From Paraburkholderia sp. ZP32-5 (lineage in GTDB: Bacteria > Pseudomonadota > Gammaproteobacteria > Burkholderiales > Burkholderiaceae), in NCBI RefSeq assembly GCF_021390495.1, contig NZ_JAJEJP010000002.1, positions 1,860,001 to 1,924,000 on the forward strand: DNA of 64,000 nucleotides, in the 5' to 3' direction. The position numbers and the translations under genes are program-made. The notes beneath the pieces were generated by a model. That model did no database searches and was not told where the DNA came from. It saw nothing but the letters and a program-made list of their open reading frames with translations. Shown here piece after piece: positions 34,890 through 44,221 of the stretch; the first letter of the stretch is position 1, and the number at the start of each line of letters is the position of its first letter.

Positions 34890-34905
34890 GCTGAAGCGCT
34901 TCAGC
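34890..34905. repeat. 16-bp perfect palindrome at the stop of the outer-membrane factor gene
   Basis: GCTGAAGCGCTTCAGC is a perfect palindrome overlapping the stop codon of the pump outer-membrane gene. Related AGCGCTT and GAAGCGC cores recur in the next 150 bases toward the regulator gene. A stem here could end or attenuate transcripts, though no T tract is visible. Confidence 0.45.
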
Positions 34906-36505
34906 GTGCAGGAGCCGGCGTGTCCTTCTGTTGCGTGCTGTTCGGTACATCGGCAACCTTCGTGGCGTTCGCCATGTCCGCCGCCTTTGCCGCGCCGCCA
35001 TTGTCGGCACTATCCCAGCCGCCGCCCAGCGCCTTCACCAGCGCAACCGACAGCGTCAGTTGCTGGCCGTGAATCTGCACGTCCTGACGCTCGCTCGTCA
35101 GCAGCGATTGCTGCGCATCGATCACGTTCAGATACGCGACGAGCCCGCCCGAATAGCGGTCGTTCGCGAGCGACAACAGGCGCCGCGCATCCTCGACTGC
35201 TTCATGCGACTGCTTCGCCGCGCCGTCCAGCACCGACAACCCCGTGATGCCGTCCTGCACCTGCTGGAACGCGGCCAGCACGGTCTGCCGATAAGTCGCC
35301 TCGTTCGCCTTGTAGCCCTCGCTGGCAAACTTGACGTTAGCCGCGCGGCGGCCGCCGTCGAACAGCACCTGGCTGACCGTCGCGCCAAGCGTCCACATCA
35401 GCGTCGGCGCGCTCAGCAGGCTGGCGAACTCGGTGCTTTCCCAACCGATGCCGGGCGTCAGTGTCAGGCTCGGGAAGAACGCGGCCTTGGCCACGCCGAT
35501 CTGCGCATTGGCCGCCGCCATCGCACGCTCCGCCGAAGCGATATCGGGCCGGCGTTGCAGCACGTCGCTCGGCACGCCGAGCGGAATCGCCGGCGCCTTG
35601 ATGTCGAGCACCTTCGGCGCGATCGCGAACTGCGGCGCCGGCACGCCGACCAAAGCGGCGATCGCGTGTTCGAACTGCGCGCGCTGGTTCAGCAGCAGTT
35701 GCGCCTGCACACGCGTCGCGTCGAGCTGCGATTTCTGCTGCAGCACGTCGAGCCCCGACACCGCGCCGAGGTCATGCTCGGAGTTCACGTAGTCGAGTGC
35801 TTTCTGCTGCAGCTTGACCGACTGGTTCAGCACGTCGATCTCGTTGTCGAGTTCACGCAGCGAGAAATAGTCGGTCGCGACGTCGGTCGTCAGCACGAGA
35901 CGCGCGTTCGCCAGATCGTCGGCGGACTGCTCGGCCGATGCCTTCGCGCCTTCCACCTCGCGGCGAATGCGGCCGAACAGATCGGTGTCGTACGTGAGCG
36001 TCGGGCCGAGCTGAATGTTGTTCTGCACCGTCGATTGCGTCGGCGTCGCGTAGTTCGTCACCGGCCGGTCGCTCGAAATCTTGAAGCGCGAACCCGTTGC
36101 GCCCAGATCGACTTCGGGCACCCGCTGCGCGCTGAGGTTCGCGAGCGTCGCCTTCGACTGCTCGTAATGCGCGCTCGCGGCAACCAAAGTCTGGTTCTGC
36201 GCGAGGGCTTGCTTTTCCAGATCGGCGAGCGTCGGATCGGCAAAACCCGTCCACCAGTCCGGCGCGATCGGCGCATGCGACGGCGCGGCGACGCGCCAGA
36301 ACGAATCGGTATGCCAGTCGGGCGGCACCTCGGCCTGCGGCCGCTGATAATCCGGGCCAACCGTGCAAGCAGCGAGCAGCGCCGCACCGGCGAGTGCCGT
36401 CAGCGTCGTGAATGCGGTGCCCGACGTGAGGGCGGCGAGCGCGGCGGCAGCTCGTGCGGTAACAGCTCGCGTTGTAGCAGCTCTGTCTGGAGTCGCGAAC
36501 TTCAC
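34901..36505 (-). CDS. Outer-membrane efflux protein (NodT/OprM family) of second RND system
   Basis: A 534-residue outer-membrane factor. The N-terminus is long and Ala/Thr-rich, ending in LAGAALLAACTVGPDYQRPQAEVP, so a lipobox (LAAC) with lipidated Cys is present. Two repeats with coiled helices follow (LTYDTDLFGRIRREVEGAKASAEQS; RRPDIASAERAMAAANAQIGVAKAAFFPSLTL). The C-terminus carries an Ala/Lys/Asp-rich tail (DNGGAAKAADMANATKVADV) not needed for the channel. Its start overlaps the adaptor stop (ATGA). It is the last gene of the permease, adaptor, outer-membrane order, unlike the first pump where the channel gene leads. Confidence 0.92.
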   Translation of the reverse strand: MKFATPDRAATTRAVTARAAAALAALTSGTAFTTLTALAGAALLAACTVGPDYQRPQAEVPPDWHTDSFWRVAAPSHAPIAPDWWTGFADPTLADLEKQALAQNQTLVAASAHYEQSKATLANLSAQRVPEVDLGATGSRFKISSDRPVTNYATPTQSTVQNNIQLGPTLTYDTDLFGRIRREVEGAKASAEQSADDLANARLVLTTDVATDYFSLRELDNEIDVLNQSVKLQQKALDYVNSEHDLGAVSGLDVLQQKSQLDATRVQAQLLLNQRAQFEHAIAALVGVPAPQFAIAPKVLDIKAPAIPLGVPSDVLQRRPDIASAERAMAAANAQIGVAKAAFFPSLTLTPGIGWESTEFASLLSAPTLMWTLGATVSQVLFDGGRRAANVKFASEGYKANEATYRQTVLAAFQQVQDGITGLSVLDGAAKQSHEAVEDARRLLSLANDRYSGGLVAYLNVIDAQQSLLTSERQDVQIHGQQLTLSVALVKALGGGWDSADNGGAAKAADMANATKVADVPNSTQQKDTPAPAR

Positions 36506-37734
36506 GACGCCCCCTTGCTGTTTTTCTGCGGCTCAACCTGCACATGATCGCCATCGGCGATCGAATCGCTCGGGTTGATGATGATGTGATCGGTCGGCTC
36601 GAGGCCGCTTTCGATTTCTAGCGTCTGGCCGAGGTCCTGCGCAATCACGACCTTATGCAGGCTCACGTTACCGTTCGCATCGACGACCGCGACGCGCGGA
36701 CCTTCGGCGCGGAACAGCAGCGCATTGCCCGGTATCGTCAGGCGCGCATGCGCGGTCGCGGGCACCGCGACCTGCACGTAGGCGCCGGGGCGCAGCTTGT
36801 CGTCGGGATTCGGCAGCGTCACTTCGATCTGCAGCGAACGCGTGGGCACGTCGATCGCGCCGGACATATGCGTGATCTTGCCGTCGAATTGCTGACCCGG
36901 CAGCTCGGCCTGCGTGACCACGACCTTCTGCCCGACCGCGACGTTCTGCGCATATGCCTGCGGCAACTGCACATAGACACGCAACGGGTCCGACTGCGCG
37001 AGCGCGAACAGCGCCCGGCTCGTGCCGCTGCCGGCGTCGATCAGGTCACCGACATCGACATTGCGCTGCGTGACCACGCCGGTGAACGGCGCGACGATCC
37101 GCTTGAACGATTCGAGCTGCTGCAAGCGCTTGACGTTCGCATCCGCCGCGGCGAGATTCGCGACGCCCTGCGTGTAAGTGCTTTGCCGTTCGTCGAGTTC
37201 CTGTTGCGACACCGCATCGCGCTGCTTTAATTGCTGCCAGCGTTCGAGCGAGCTTTTCGCGAGGCCGAGGCTCGAATTGATCTGCTGACGCTGCGCCAAT
37301 GCCTGCGCCAATTCCTGGTCGATTTCCGGCGTGTCGAGTTCGGCCAGCAGTTGACCCTGCTTCACGTGCGTGCCGATGTCGGCATACCAGTGCAACAGAT
37401 AACCGGTCGAGCGCGCGTAGATCGGCGATTCCACATAGCCGCGCAGCGTGCCCGGCAGCAGCGTGTTGCCACCGCTATCGGTCTGCTTCGGCATCACGGT
37501 GTTCACGTATTGAATGGCGTTCTGCTGCGTCGTCGCCTCGACTTCGCGGCTTTGCAGCACGTTGGCGATCACCGTGCGCAGCGCGCCGATCGCGAGCAGC
37601 ACCAGCACGATCAGGGCCGCGATCTTCGCACGCTTCCATTCGCGATGGCGCGGCGGCAGCAGGTGTTCCCCTTCCTCGGTTTCCCGCGCGGGGATCGCTA
37701 GCGATGCATGAGTCTTTTCTGTCATCTCAGTCAA
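36502..37734 (-). CDS. RND periplasmic adaptor of second pump
   Basis: A 410-residue membrane-fusion protein with a cytosolic N-terminus (to about 35), one TM helix (IAALIVLVLLAIGALRTVIANVL) and no lipobox. A barrel/lipoyl segment (GTLRGYVESPIYARSTGYLLHWYADIGTHVKQGQLLAELD) is followed by a long coiled hairpin (about 128-190) and a second lipoyl/barrel region with FKRIVAPFTGVVTQRNVDVGDLI. The C-terminus is the membrane-proximal domain. The gene lies between permease and channel genes with a 14-base gap upstream and an ATGA overlap downstream. Confidence 0.92.
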   Translation of the reverse strand: MTEMTEKTHASLAIPARETEEGEHLLPPRHREWKRAKIAALIVLVLLAIGALRTVIANVLQSREVEATTQQNAIQYVNTVMPKQTDSGGNTLLPGTLRGYVESPIYARSTGYLLHWYADIGTHVKQGQLLAELDTPEIDQELAQALAQRQQINSSLGLAKSSLERWQQLKQRDAVSQQELDERQSTYTQGVANLAAADANVKRLQQLESFKRIVAPFTGVVTQRNVDVGDLIDAGSGTSRALFALAQSDPLRVYVQLPQAYAQNVAVGQKVVVTQAELPGQQFDGKITHMSGAIDVPTRSLQIEVTLPNPDDKLRPGAYVQVAVPATAHARLTIPGNALLFRAEGPRVAVVDANGNVSLHKVVIAQDLGQTLEIESGLEPTDHIIINPSDSIADGDHVQVEPQKNSKGAS

Positions 37735-37748
37735 CCATCGTTTAACTT

Positions 37749-40700
37749 TTACGCGGGCGCGGCCGCACTGCTGTGCTCAGGCGCGGCACTGCCGGCGCGA
37801 CTGCCACCCTTATCACCGCCACTACCGTCACCGCCATTGCCGCCGTCATGCGGGTCCGGGTCGCCGTCGTTGTTCTTACGGCGTGCCAGCCACGAATGAA
37901 TCCCCGCGAACACGAGCGGCACGAAAAACAGCGTGGATACCGTCGCGAACAGCAGGCCGCCGATTACCGCGCGGCCCAGCGGCGCATTCTGCTCGGCGCC
38001 TTCACCGAGACCCAGCGCCATCGGAATCATGCCGATGATCATCGCGAAAGCGGTCATCAGCACCGGGCGAATCCGGCTCGCGCCGGCTTCGAGCGCGGCG
38101 GTGAGCGGCGGCGCGCCGGCCGTGAGCCGTTGGCGCGCGAACGCGACCATCAGAATACTGTTCGCGGTCGCGACCCCCATCGTCATGATCGCGCCGGTCA
38201 GCGCCGGCACGCTCAGATGCGTGCCGGTGAGGAACAGCATCCACACGATGCCCGCGAGCGCGGCCGGCAACGCGCTGACGATGATCAGCGGATCGACCCA
38301 CGACTGGAAGTTCACGACGATCAACAGATACACCAGCACGATCGCCATGGCCACGCCAAGACCTAGCCCGAGGAACGAACTGCGCATCGTCTGCACCTGG
38401 CCGCGCACGATGATCGTGCTGCCGCGCGGCAGCGTCGCGCGCGCCTGGTTGACCAGCTTGTCGACCTGGTTCGCGACGCTGCCGAGGTCACGCTTCTCGA
38501 CGCTCACGTACAGGTCGATCACCGGCCGGATGTTGTAGTGCGACACTTCCGCGAACTGCGATTTCTGCGACACCTGCACGAGGTTGCCGAGCAACTGCGT
38601 CGGTCCGTTCAGCGTCGGCGACACTGGCGTGCGCAGCAGATCGTCCATTGACGACACCAGGTACTGCGGCGTTTGCACCGCCACCTTGTATTCGACGCCG
38701 TTGCGGTTGTTGACCCAGAATCCCGGCGACGTCTGCGAACTGCCCGACAACGACACGAGCACGTTCTGCGCGACGTTGTTCGCGCTCAGGTTCAGTTGTT
38801 GCAGGCGCGTACGGTCCATGCGCAGACTGAGCACCGGCTCGTCCGGCTTCTGCTGGATATGGGTATCGACCGTGCCGGGAACCAGCCGTACCTGCTTCAT
38901 CAGCTTGCGCGCGACGTCGAAGTTACCCTGCAGGTTCGCACCGGAAATCTGCACATCCACCGCGGCGGGCAAGCCGAAGTTCAGGATCTGCGTAATGATG
39001 TCGGCCGGCTGGAAGAAGAAATCGACGCCCGGAAAGCGCTGCGGCAAGACCTTGCGCAGCTTGTCCATATAGACCTGCGACGGCGCGTGGCCCTCGTTCA
39101 ACGCAATCTGGATCTCGCCGTCGAGCGTGCCCATCGTGCCCGAGTTGCTGTACGACAGGTTGATACCGCTATAAGGCAGACCGAGGTTGTCGAGAATCGT
39201 GCCCAAGTCTTGCGGCGGCACGACTTCGCGGATCACCTGTTCGACCTCGTCGGCAAGGCGCGCGGTTTCCTCGATGCGGGTGCCGGTCGGCGCGCGCATA
39301 TGCAGACGGATATCGCCCGCGTCGACGCTCGGGAAGAAGTCTTCGCCGAGCACGAGGCCAAGTCCCAGCGACAGCACGCAGAAGCCGAGGAACACCGTGC
39401 CGAACATCTTGCGACGCACGAGCAGGCTGCTCAGGATCATGATGTAGCCCGCGCGCATGCGTTCGAAGCCCGCGTCGAAGCGGTGATAGACGCGCATGAA
39501 CAGATTCGGCTTCGTACCTGGCTTCGGCTTGTGCGCGTGGCCCATCAGCAGCATCGCCAGCGTCGGCACCAGCGTACGCGACAGAATGTACGACGCGAGC
39601 ATCGCGAACACGACGGCTTCCGCCAGCGGCACGAACAGATAGCGCGCGACGCCGGTCAGGAAGAACATCGGCACGAACACGATACAGATACACAGCGTCG
39701 ACACGAGCGCCGGCACCGCGATTTCGCCCGCGCCGTCGAGAATCGCGTCGTGCAGATTGGTGCCCATGTGCAGATGGCGCTCGATGTTCTCGATCGTCAC
39801 CGTTGCATCGTCCACCAATATCCCGACCGCGAGTGCGAGACCGCCGAGCGTCATGATGTTGATGGTCTGGCCTAGCGCGTGCAGCACGATCAACGACGAC
39901 AGAATCGACAGTGGAATCGAGATCGCGATGATGCAGGTGCTACGCCAGTTGCCGAGAAACAGCAGGATCATCGCGGCGGTCAGCGCGGCGGCCACCAGTG
40001 CCTCGCGCACCACACCCTGCACCGCCGCTTTCACGAACACCGACTGGTCGAACAGCGGCGTGATCTGCAGATCGGCGGGCAAGGTCGCGCGTGCACCCGG
40101 CAACAGGCCTTTGAGCGAATCGACGATCGATAGTGTCGATGCGTTACCGTTCTTCAGTACCGACATCAGCACGCCGCGATGGCCGTTCTGCCGCACGATG
40201 TTGGTCTGCGGCGAATAGCCGTCGCGCACGTGCGCGACTTCGCGCAGATAGGTGGTCGCGCCGTTGACCGTGCGCACCGGAATGTCGTTGAGGCCTTCGA
40301 TCGTGGACGGCGAGCCGTTCATGTCGACCGTGTATTCCTTCGGCCCGATCTTGGCCGTACCCGTCGGCAGAATCAGGTTCTGCGCGTTGAACGCGTTGAC
40401 CACGTCGGTCGGGGTCAGGCCTTTGGCGAGCAGCGCGCGCGTATCGAGGTCGACCGAAATCAGACGCGATTTACCGCCGTACGGATACGGCACGGCCGCG
40501 CCCGGAATCGTCACGAGCTGCGGACGCAGGAAGTTCAGCGCGACGTCGTTCAGATCCTGCTCGGAGAGCTTCGGACTCGACAGGCCGAGCTGGATCACCG
40601 GAATACTGGAGGCCGAATAGCTGATGACCAGCGGCGCCGTGGCGCCCGGCGGCATCTGTTTGAGCTGCGCCTGCTCGACCGCCACGGTCTGCGCGATCGC

Positions 40701-41012
40701 GCTCTGGATATTCGCGGTCGGCTGCAGAAATACCTTCAGGATCGCGATACCCGGCAGCGATTGCGATTCGATGTGCTCGATGTCGTTGACCGTGGTGGTC
40801 AGACTGCGCTCGTTGACGGACGTGACCCGGGTGGCCATGTCCTCGGCCGACAAACCGGTGTACGTCCAGATGATACTGACGACCGGAATATTGATTTCCG
40901 GCAGCACGTCGACAGGCGTGGTGAACAACACGAATGGCGTCGCCAGCACGATCAGAATCGCCATCACGATGAACGTGTATGGCCGCTTAAGCGCTACGTT
41001 GACGATCCACAT
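37749..41012 (-). CDS. RND efflux permease, HAE1/MdtB-like
   Basis: A 1087-residue inner-membrane proton-driven pump from ATG 41012 (an upstream in-frame start to 41102 would add an atypical leader). The N-terminus MWIVNVALKRPYTFIVMA and the TM4 motif GILVDDATVTIENIERH are typical of RND exporters. The C-terminus has a long cytosolic, Gly/Asp-rich tail (DGDPDPHDGGNGGDGSGGDKGG) beyond the last helix. It is the first gene of a three-gene efflux operon followed by CusR/CusS-type regulators. The sequence is closer to MdtB/MdtC-like or AcrB-like pumps than to CusA: no obvious methionine triad was seen. Confidence 0.93.
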   Translation of the reverse strand: MWIVNVALKRPYTFIVMAILIVLATPFVLFTTPVDVLPEINIPVVSIIWTYTGLSAEDMATRVTSVNERSLTTTVNDIEHIESQSLPGIAILKVFLQPTANIQSAIAQTVAVEQAQLKQMPPGATAPLVISYSASSIPVIQLGLSSPKLSEQDLNDVALNFLRPQLVTIPGAAVPYPYGGKSRLISVDLDTRALLAKGLTPTDVVNAFNAQNLILPTGTAKIGPKEYTVDMNGSPSTIEGLNDIPVRTVNGATTYLREVAHVRDGYSPQTNIVRQNGHRGVLMSVLKNGNASTLSIVDSLKGLLPGARATLPADLQITPLFDQSVFVKAAVQGVVREALVAAALTAAMILLFLGNWRSTCIIAISIPLSILSSLIVLHALGQTINIMTLGGLALAVGILVDDATVTIENIERHLHMGTNLHDAILDGAGEIAVPALVSTLCICIVFVPMFFLTGVARYLFVPLAEAVVFAMLASYILSRTLVPTLAMLLMGHAHKPKPGTKPNLFMRVYHRFDAGFERMRAGYIMILSSLLVRRKMFGTVFLGFCVLSLGLGLVLGEDFFPSVDAGDIRLHMRAPTGTRIEETARLADEVEQVIREVVPPQDLGTILDNLGLPYSGINLSYSNSGTMGTLDGEIQIALNEGHAPSQVYMDKLRKVLPQRFPGVDFFFQPADIITQILNFGLPAAVDVQISGANLQGNFDVARKLMKQVRLVPGTVDTHIQQKPDEPVLSLRMDRTRLQQLNLSANNVAQNVLVSLSGSSQTSPGFWVNNRNGVEYKVAVQTPQYLVSSMDDLLRTPVSPTLNGPTQLLGNLVQVSQKSQFAEVSHYNIRPVIDLYVSVEKRDLGSVANQVDKLVNQARATLPRGSTIIVRGQVQTMRSSFLGLGLGVAMAIVLVYLLIVVNFQSWVDPLIIVSALPAALAGIVWMLFLTGTHLSVPALTGAIMTMGVATANSILMVAFARQRLTAGAPPLTAALEAGASRIRPVLMTAFAMIIGMIPMALGLGEGAEQNAPLGRAVIGGLLFATVSTLFFVPLVFAGIHSWLARRKNNDGDPDPHDGGNGGDGSGGDKGGSRAGSAAPEHSSAAAPA

Positions 41013-41333
41013 TGAAACGAGCCAGAGAGGATGCGGGTGGAAGGGAGGGCTGTAATTTGCGGCTATGCTAGATCGATAGCACCAACGGCTGCATGACGCC
41101 AAAATGGCGGAATTGTCAGGAAGGCATTTGTAATGATTGAGCGATGGGTTTAGTAATACTGCCGGCGTCGCGAATTTATCGTCCGATGACCGACCAGCAG
41201 GCGTCTGTCGAATAAAGTTAACGACAGTTAATGAAAAGTCTGTAGATCCGCACCCTGCGTCCCGTCCGAAATATTGTGAAACATGCTTTCAGATTGATTC
41301 GCGAAAAGCGGCGTTGGGTAGACGTACGCTCGT

Positions 41334-41376
41334 AAAAAAACCGGCCAACCGCGCCTATGCGATTGACCGGCTTTTT
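41334..41376 (-). terminator. Rho-independent terminator for the VOC gene
   Basis: On the minus strand AAAAAGCCGGTCAA pairs with TTGGCCGGTTTTTT around a 14-base loop, with a run of seven T at the end. It sits 44 bases after the VOC gene stop. Two mismatches occur in an otherwise 14-bp stem. Confidence 0.85.
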
Positions 41377-41419
41377 CGTTTGAAACGATCAGCCCGCGTG
41401 GGGCCGTCGCTTTCGGTGC

Positions 41420-41854
41420 TTATTTGGCGAACAGTGCCGACATATCGGCAAATGCCTTGAATTCGAGCGCGTTGCCCGACGGATCGAGGAAGAACATTGT
41501 TGCCTGCTCACCGACCTCGCCCTTGAAACGCACATGCGGCTCGATGATGAACTGGATGCCGGCGTTTTGCAGCTTGTCCGCGGCGGCCTGCCATTGCGCC
41601 ATCGACAGCACCGCGCCGAAGTGGCGCACCGGCACGGAATCGCCGTCCACTTCGCTCGTCTGACGATGGCCGATTTCGTCCGGCGCGAGATGCGCGACGA
41701 TCTGATGGCCGTAGAAGTTGAAATCGACCCATGCGTCCGAACTGCGCCCTTCCGGGCAGCCGAGCAGTTCGCCGTAAAACTCGCGCGCGGCGGCGAGGCT
41801 ATGAACAGGAAACGCCAGATGGAACGGCGGCACAGCGGTTTCGGCAGCGCTCAT
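41420..41854 (-). CDS. VOC-family (glyoxalase/dioxygenase fold) protein
   Basis: A 144-residue protein of the vicinal-oxygen-chelate fold: two betaalphabetabetabeta modules, with [24 protein letters not shown] at the start, [10 protein letters not shown] in the middle and [20 protein letters not shown] at the end. The metal ligands of the family are likely His12, the His in GHQIVAHL and the Glu of NALEFKAF. Members include lyases, dioxygenases and resistance proteins. The substrate is not evident. It is divergent from a LysR regulator 131 bases away, which probably controls it. Confidence 0.87.
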   Translation of the reverse strand: MSAAETAVPPFHLAFPVHSLAAAREFYGELLGCPEGRSSDAWVDFNFYGHQIVAHLAPDEIGHRQTSEVDGDSVPVRHFGAVLSMAQWQAAADKLQNAGIQFIIEPHVRFKGEVGEQATMFFLDPSGNALEFKAFADMSALFAK

Positions 41855-41985
41855 CAGAAAAGACTCGCTAAATAAAGGTGTGGGGATGATAGAGCAATGA
41901 TGTGGGGCCGAGTTTAACCATTAAAAAAAGTGCTGAGAAACGATATATATTTGAGCTGACCAACACCAAAATCGATCAATCGATC

Positions 41986-42861
41986 ATGCTCAGCGAACTG
42001 AAGACCTTCATCGCCGTCAGCCAGTACGGCACATTTTCCGGTGCGGGCGCACGCATCGGGCTCACGCAATCGGCGGTCAGCGCGCAGATGCAACGACTGG
42101 AAGAAGAACTCGGCTTCCCGCTGTTCGACCGGACCGGGCGCTCCGCGACGCTCAACGAGGCCGGCCGCGACACGCTCGTGCTCGCCGAGGAAATGATGAC
42201 GCTCTATGCGCGGCTCTCCGAACGCGGCGCGGGCGCGGCCGAAAGCGGCATGCTGCGGGTCGGCGCGATCGCGTCCGCGCAGGTGGCGCTGCTCGCCGAC
42301 GCGCTCGCGCGCTTTCGCGACGACCGCCCCGGCTGGCGGATTCGGGTCGTGCCGGGGGTGTCGCTGGGTCTGCTGGGCCAGGTCGATGCCGGCGAACTCG
42401 ATCTTGCCGTGATCATCCGGCCGCCGTTCGCGCTGCCGTCCGAACTCGAATGGCGCACGCTCGTCAGCGAGCCGTTCGTGCTGCTTGCGCCGAAAAAGCT
42501 CGCGCGCGGCGCACGCTCGTGGCGCGAACTGCTGAGGAGCGAGCCGTTTATCCGTTATGACCGCGCGTCGTTCGGCGGCCGGCTCGTCGAGCGCTTTCTG
42601 CGGCGCGCGCGCGTGACCGTACGCGACGCGATCGAACTCGACGAATTACAGGCGATCGTGCAACTGGTCGCGCGCGGCATGGGCGTCGCGCTGATTCCGA
42701 ACACAGCCGGGCTCGGCAAGTGGCCGGCGAACGTCGTCGCGCTGCCACTCGACGACGCGACGTTTCATCGGGAAATCGGTCTGGTGCAGCGGCCACGGCA
42801 TAGCCGGCAGGCGGTGGCGGATGCGCTCGCCGACTGTATTGCGGGCGCCGCGGGTACGTGA
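41986..42861 (+). CDS. LysR-family transcriptional regulator
   Basis: A 291-residue regulator with an N-terminal winged HTH (ELKTFIAVSQYGTFSGAGARIGLTQSAVSAQMQRLEEELGFPLFDR) and a periplasmic-binding-like effector domain (LRVGAIASAQVALLADAL onward). ATG 41986 is chosen because it gives the canonical start MLSELKTFIAV; the frame extends upstream 28 codons without support. It is divergent from the VOC gene and upstream of a LysE exporter on the same strand, so either may be its target. The region before the ATG has a repeated ATCGAT motif. Confidence 0.9.
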   Translation: MLSELKTFIAVSQYGTFSGAGARIGLTQSAVSAQMQRLEEELGFPLFDRTGRSATLNEAGRDTLVLAEEMMTLYARLSERGAGAAESGMLRVGAIASAQVALLADALARFRDDRPGWRIRVVPGVSLGLLGQVDAGELDLAVIIRPPFALPSELEWRTLVSEPFVLLAPKKLARGARSWRELLRSEPFIRYDRASFGGRLVERFLRRARVTVRDAIELDELQAIVQLVARGMGVALIPNTAGLGKWPANVVALPLDDATFHREIGLVQRPRHSRQAVADALADCIAGAAGT

Positions 42862-43076
42862 TCGTCGGCTTATGAGCTGAACGCAAGGAGCGGCGAGCAC
42901 GGATCGAACCAATCCGTTCTACCGGCCCTCGCGTCGATTGTGCTGCTGTCCGACGAGGCAACTGTATCTGTGAGTCGCGCAGCGCGGCGCGCAGAATCGC
43001 CGCTTACGCGTGGAGCTTGCGCGCCCCTTTCCGCCTGCATTTCAGGCCGTATTTCTGCCCTCACCTTCTGCCCGCC

Positions 43077-43715
43077 ATGATCGCCAGCCCTGTGCTCACC
43101 GCCGATGTCCTGATCGCCTACAGCGCCTATTTCGTCGGCACCGCGAGCCCCGGGCCGAGCAATCTCGCGATCATGTCGCTCGCGATGAGTTCGGGCCGGC
43201 GCGCCGCGCTGACCTTCGCGCTCGGCGTCGTGTCGGGCTCGTTCTCATGGGCGCTGCTCGCGTCGCTCGGTTTGTCGGCGGTGCTCGCCAGCTATTCGCA
43301 GTGCCTCGTCGCGATCAGGATCGCGGGCGGCCTGTATCTGCTGTGGCTCGGCTTCAAATCCGCGCGCTCGGCGCTCAGTGCCGACGAGCCGGCCACGATC
43401 ACCACGCGCAGCGACGAACCGCTGAAGCGGCTTTATCTGCGCGGCCTGCTGCTGCATCTGACGAACCCGAAGGCGGTGCTGGTGTGGATGTCGATCGTGT
43501 CGCTCGCGATGTCGCCGGTCCACGGTGCCGCACACGTGATGCCGGTCGTGCTCGGCTGCATGGTGATCGGCACGGCGGTGTTCAGCAGCTACGCGGTGCT
43601 GTTCTCGACCGCGTCCGCGCGGCGCATCTATACGGCGATCCGCCGTTGGCTCGACGGCTCGCTCGCGGTCATGTTCGGCATCGCCGGGCTCAAGCTGCTG
43701 ACGTCGCGAAACTAG
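43077..43715 (+). CDS. LysE/RhtB-family amino acid exporter
   Basis: A 212-residue inner-membrane exporter with about six helices. The conserved N-terminal signature YFVGTASPGPSNLAIMSLAMSSGRRAALTFALG and the later LLLHLTNPKAVLVWMSIVS are typical of the LysE/RhtB superfamily, which exports amino acids such as lysine, homoserine or threonine. ATG 43077 is chosen from the family N-terminus. It follows the LysR gene after 215 bases, so control by that regulator is possible. Confidence 0.9.
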   Translation: MIASPVLTADVLIAYSAYFVGTASPGPSNLAIMSLAMSSGRRAALTFALGVVSGSFSWALLASLGLSAVLASYSQCLVAIRIAGGLYLLWLGFKSARSALSADEPATITTRSDEPLKRLYLRGLLLHLTNPKAVLVWMSIVSLAMSPVHGAAHVMPVVLGCMVIGTAVFSSYAVLFSTASARRIYTAIRRWLDGSLAVMFGIAGLKLLTSRN

Positions 43716-43818
43716 TGCGAGCTTTTATGGCTTGGCGTGCGGCCGGCTTGCGCGCCGCTCTGCGATACTGGCGGCATCGGCCGATGACCGGCCCAGGCCA
43801 CGCGCACAGATAGAAACG

Positions 43819-44193
43819 ATGAACGGCAACGACAGCGATAACGGCAACGAGGCACCCCAATCCACCCCACGCTCGCCGCTGCAAAAGCGGCTCTATTTGA
43901 CCGGCACGGCGATCCTGCTCGCCGGCTTCATCGCCGCGGCACTCATTTATGCGAGCGCACCGCCGCCGGATAGCGCGGTCGCGATGTACAGCATCGTCGA
44001 TCCGCGCTATCAGATCGAGCTACAGCAGATCGGCGGCAATGCCGCGGTGCTGATGGCGCAGCTTCATCAATGGTTCGACAGTCTTTGGCACGGTGTCAGG
44101 CTCGCTTATACCGTCGCGGTGCTGGGCATCATCGGTGCGGGCGTGTGCTTTTTCATCGGCCATTTTTTCGCGGACGACGAAGCGGCGCGCTAA
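43819..44193 (+). CDS. Small membrane protein, unknown function
   Basis: A 124-residue protein with a hydrophilic N-terminus (MNGNDSDNGNEAPQSTPR), TM1 at about 26-45, a periplasmic loop (YSIVDPRYQIELQQIGGNAAVLMAQLHQWFDSLWHG) and TM2 at about 92-116 with DDE at the end. It is not recognised. ATG 43819 is chosen because the sequence upstream is arginine-rich leader. It is convergent with the SulP gene and 103 bases after the exporter gene. Confidence 0.68.
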   Translation: MNGNDSDNGNEAPQSTPRSPLQKRLYLTGTAILLAGFIAAALIYASAPPPDSAVAMYSIVDPRYQIELQQIGGNAAVLMAQLHQWFDSLWHGVRLAYTVAVLGIIGAGVCFFIGHFFADDEAAR

Positions 44194-44221
44194 TAGCGGC
44201 ATCGGCGGCGCCCCGCTTGTA

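Noticed and set aside
38673..39875. 400-codon open frame opposite the second RND permease
   Set aside because: Shadow ORF of the HAE1 gene; periodic third-position GC accounts for the open frame.
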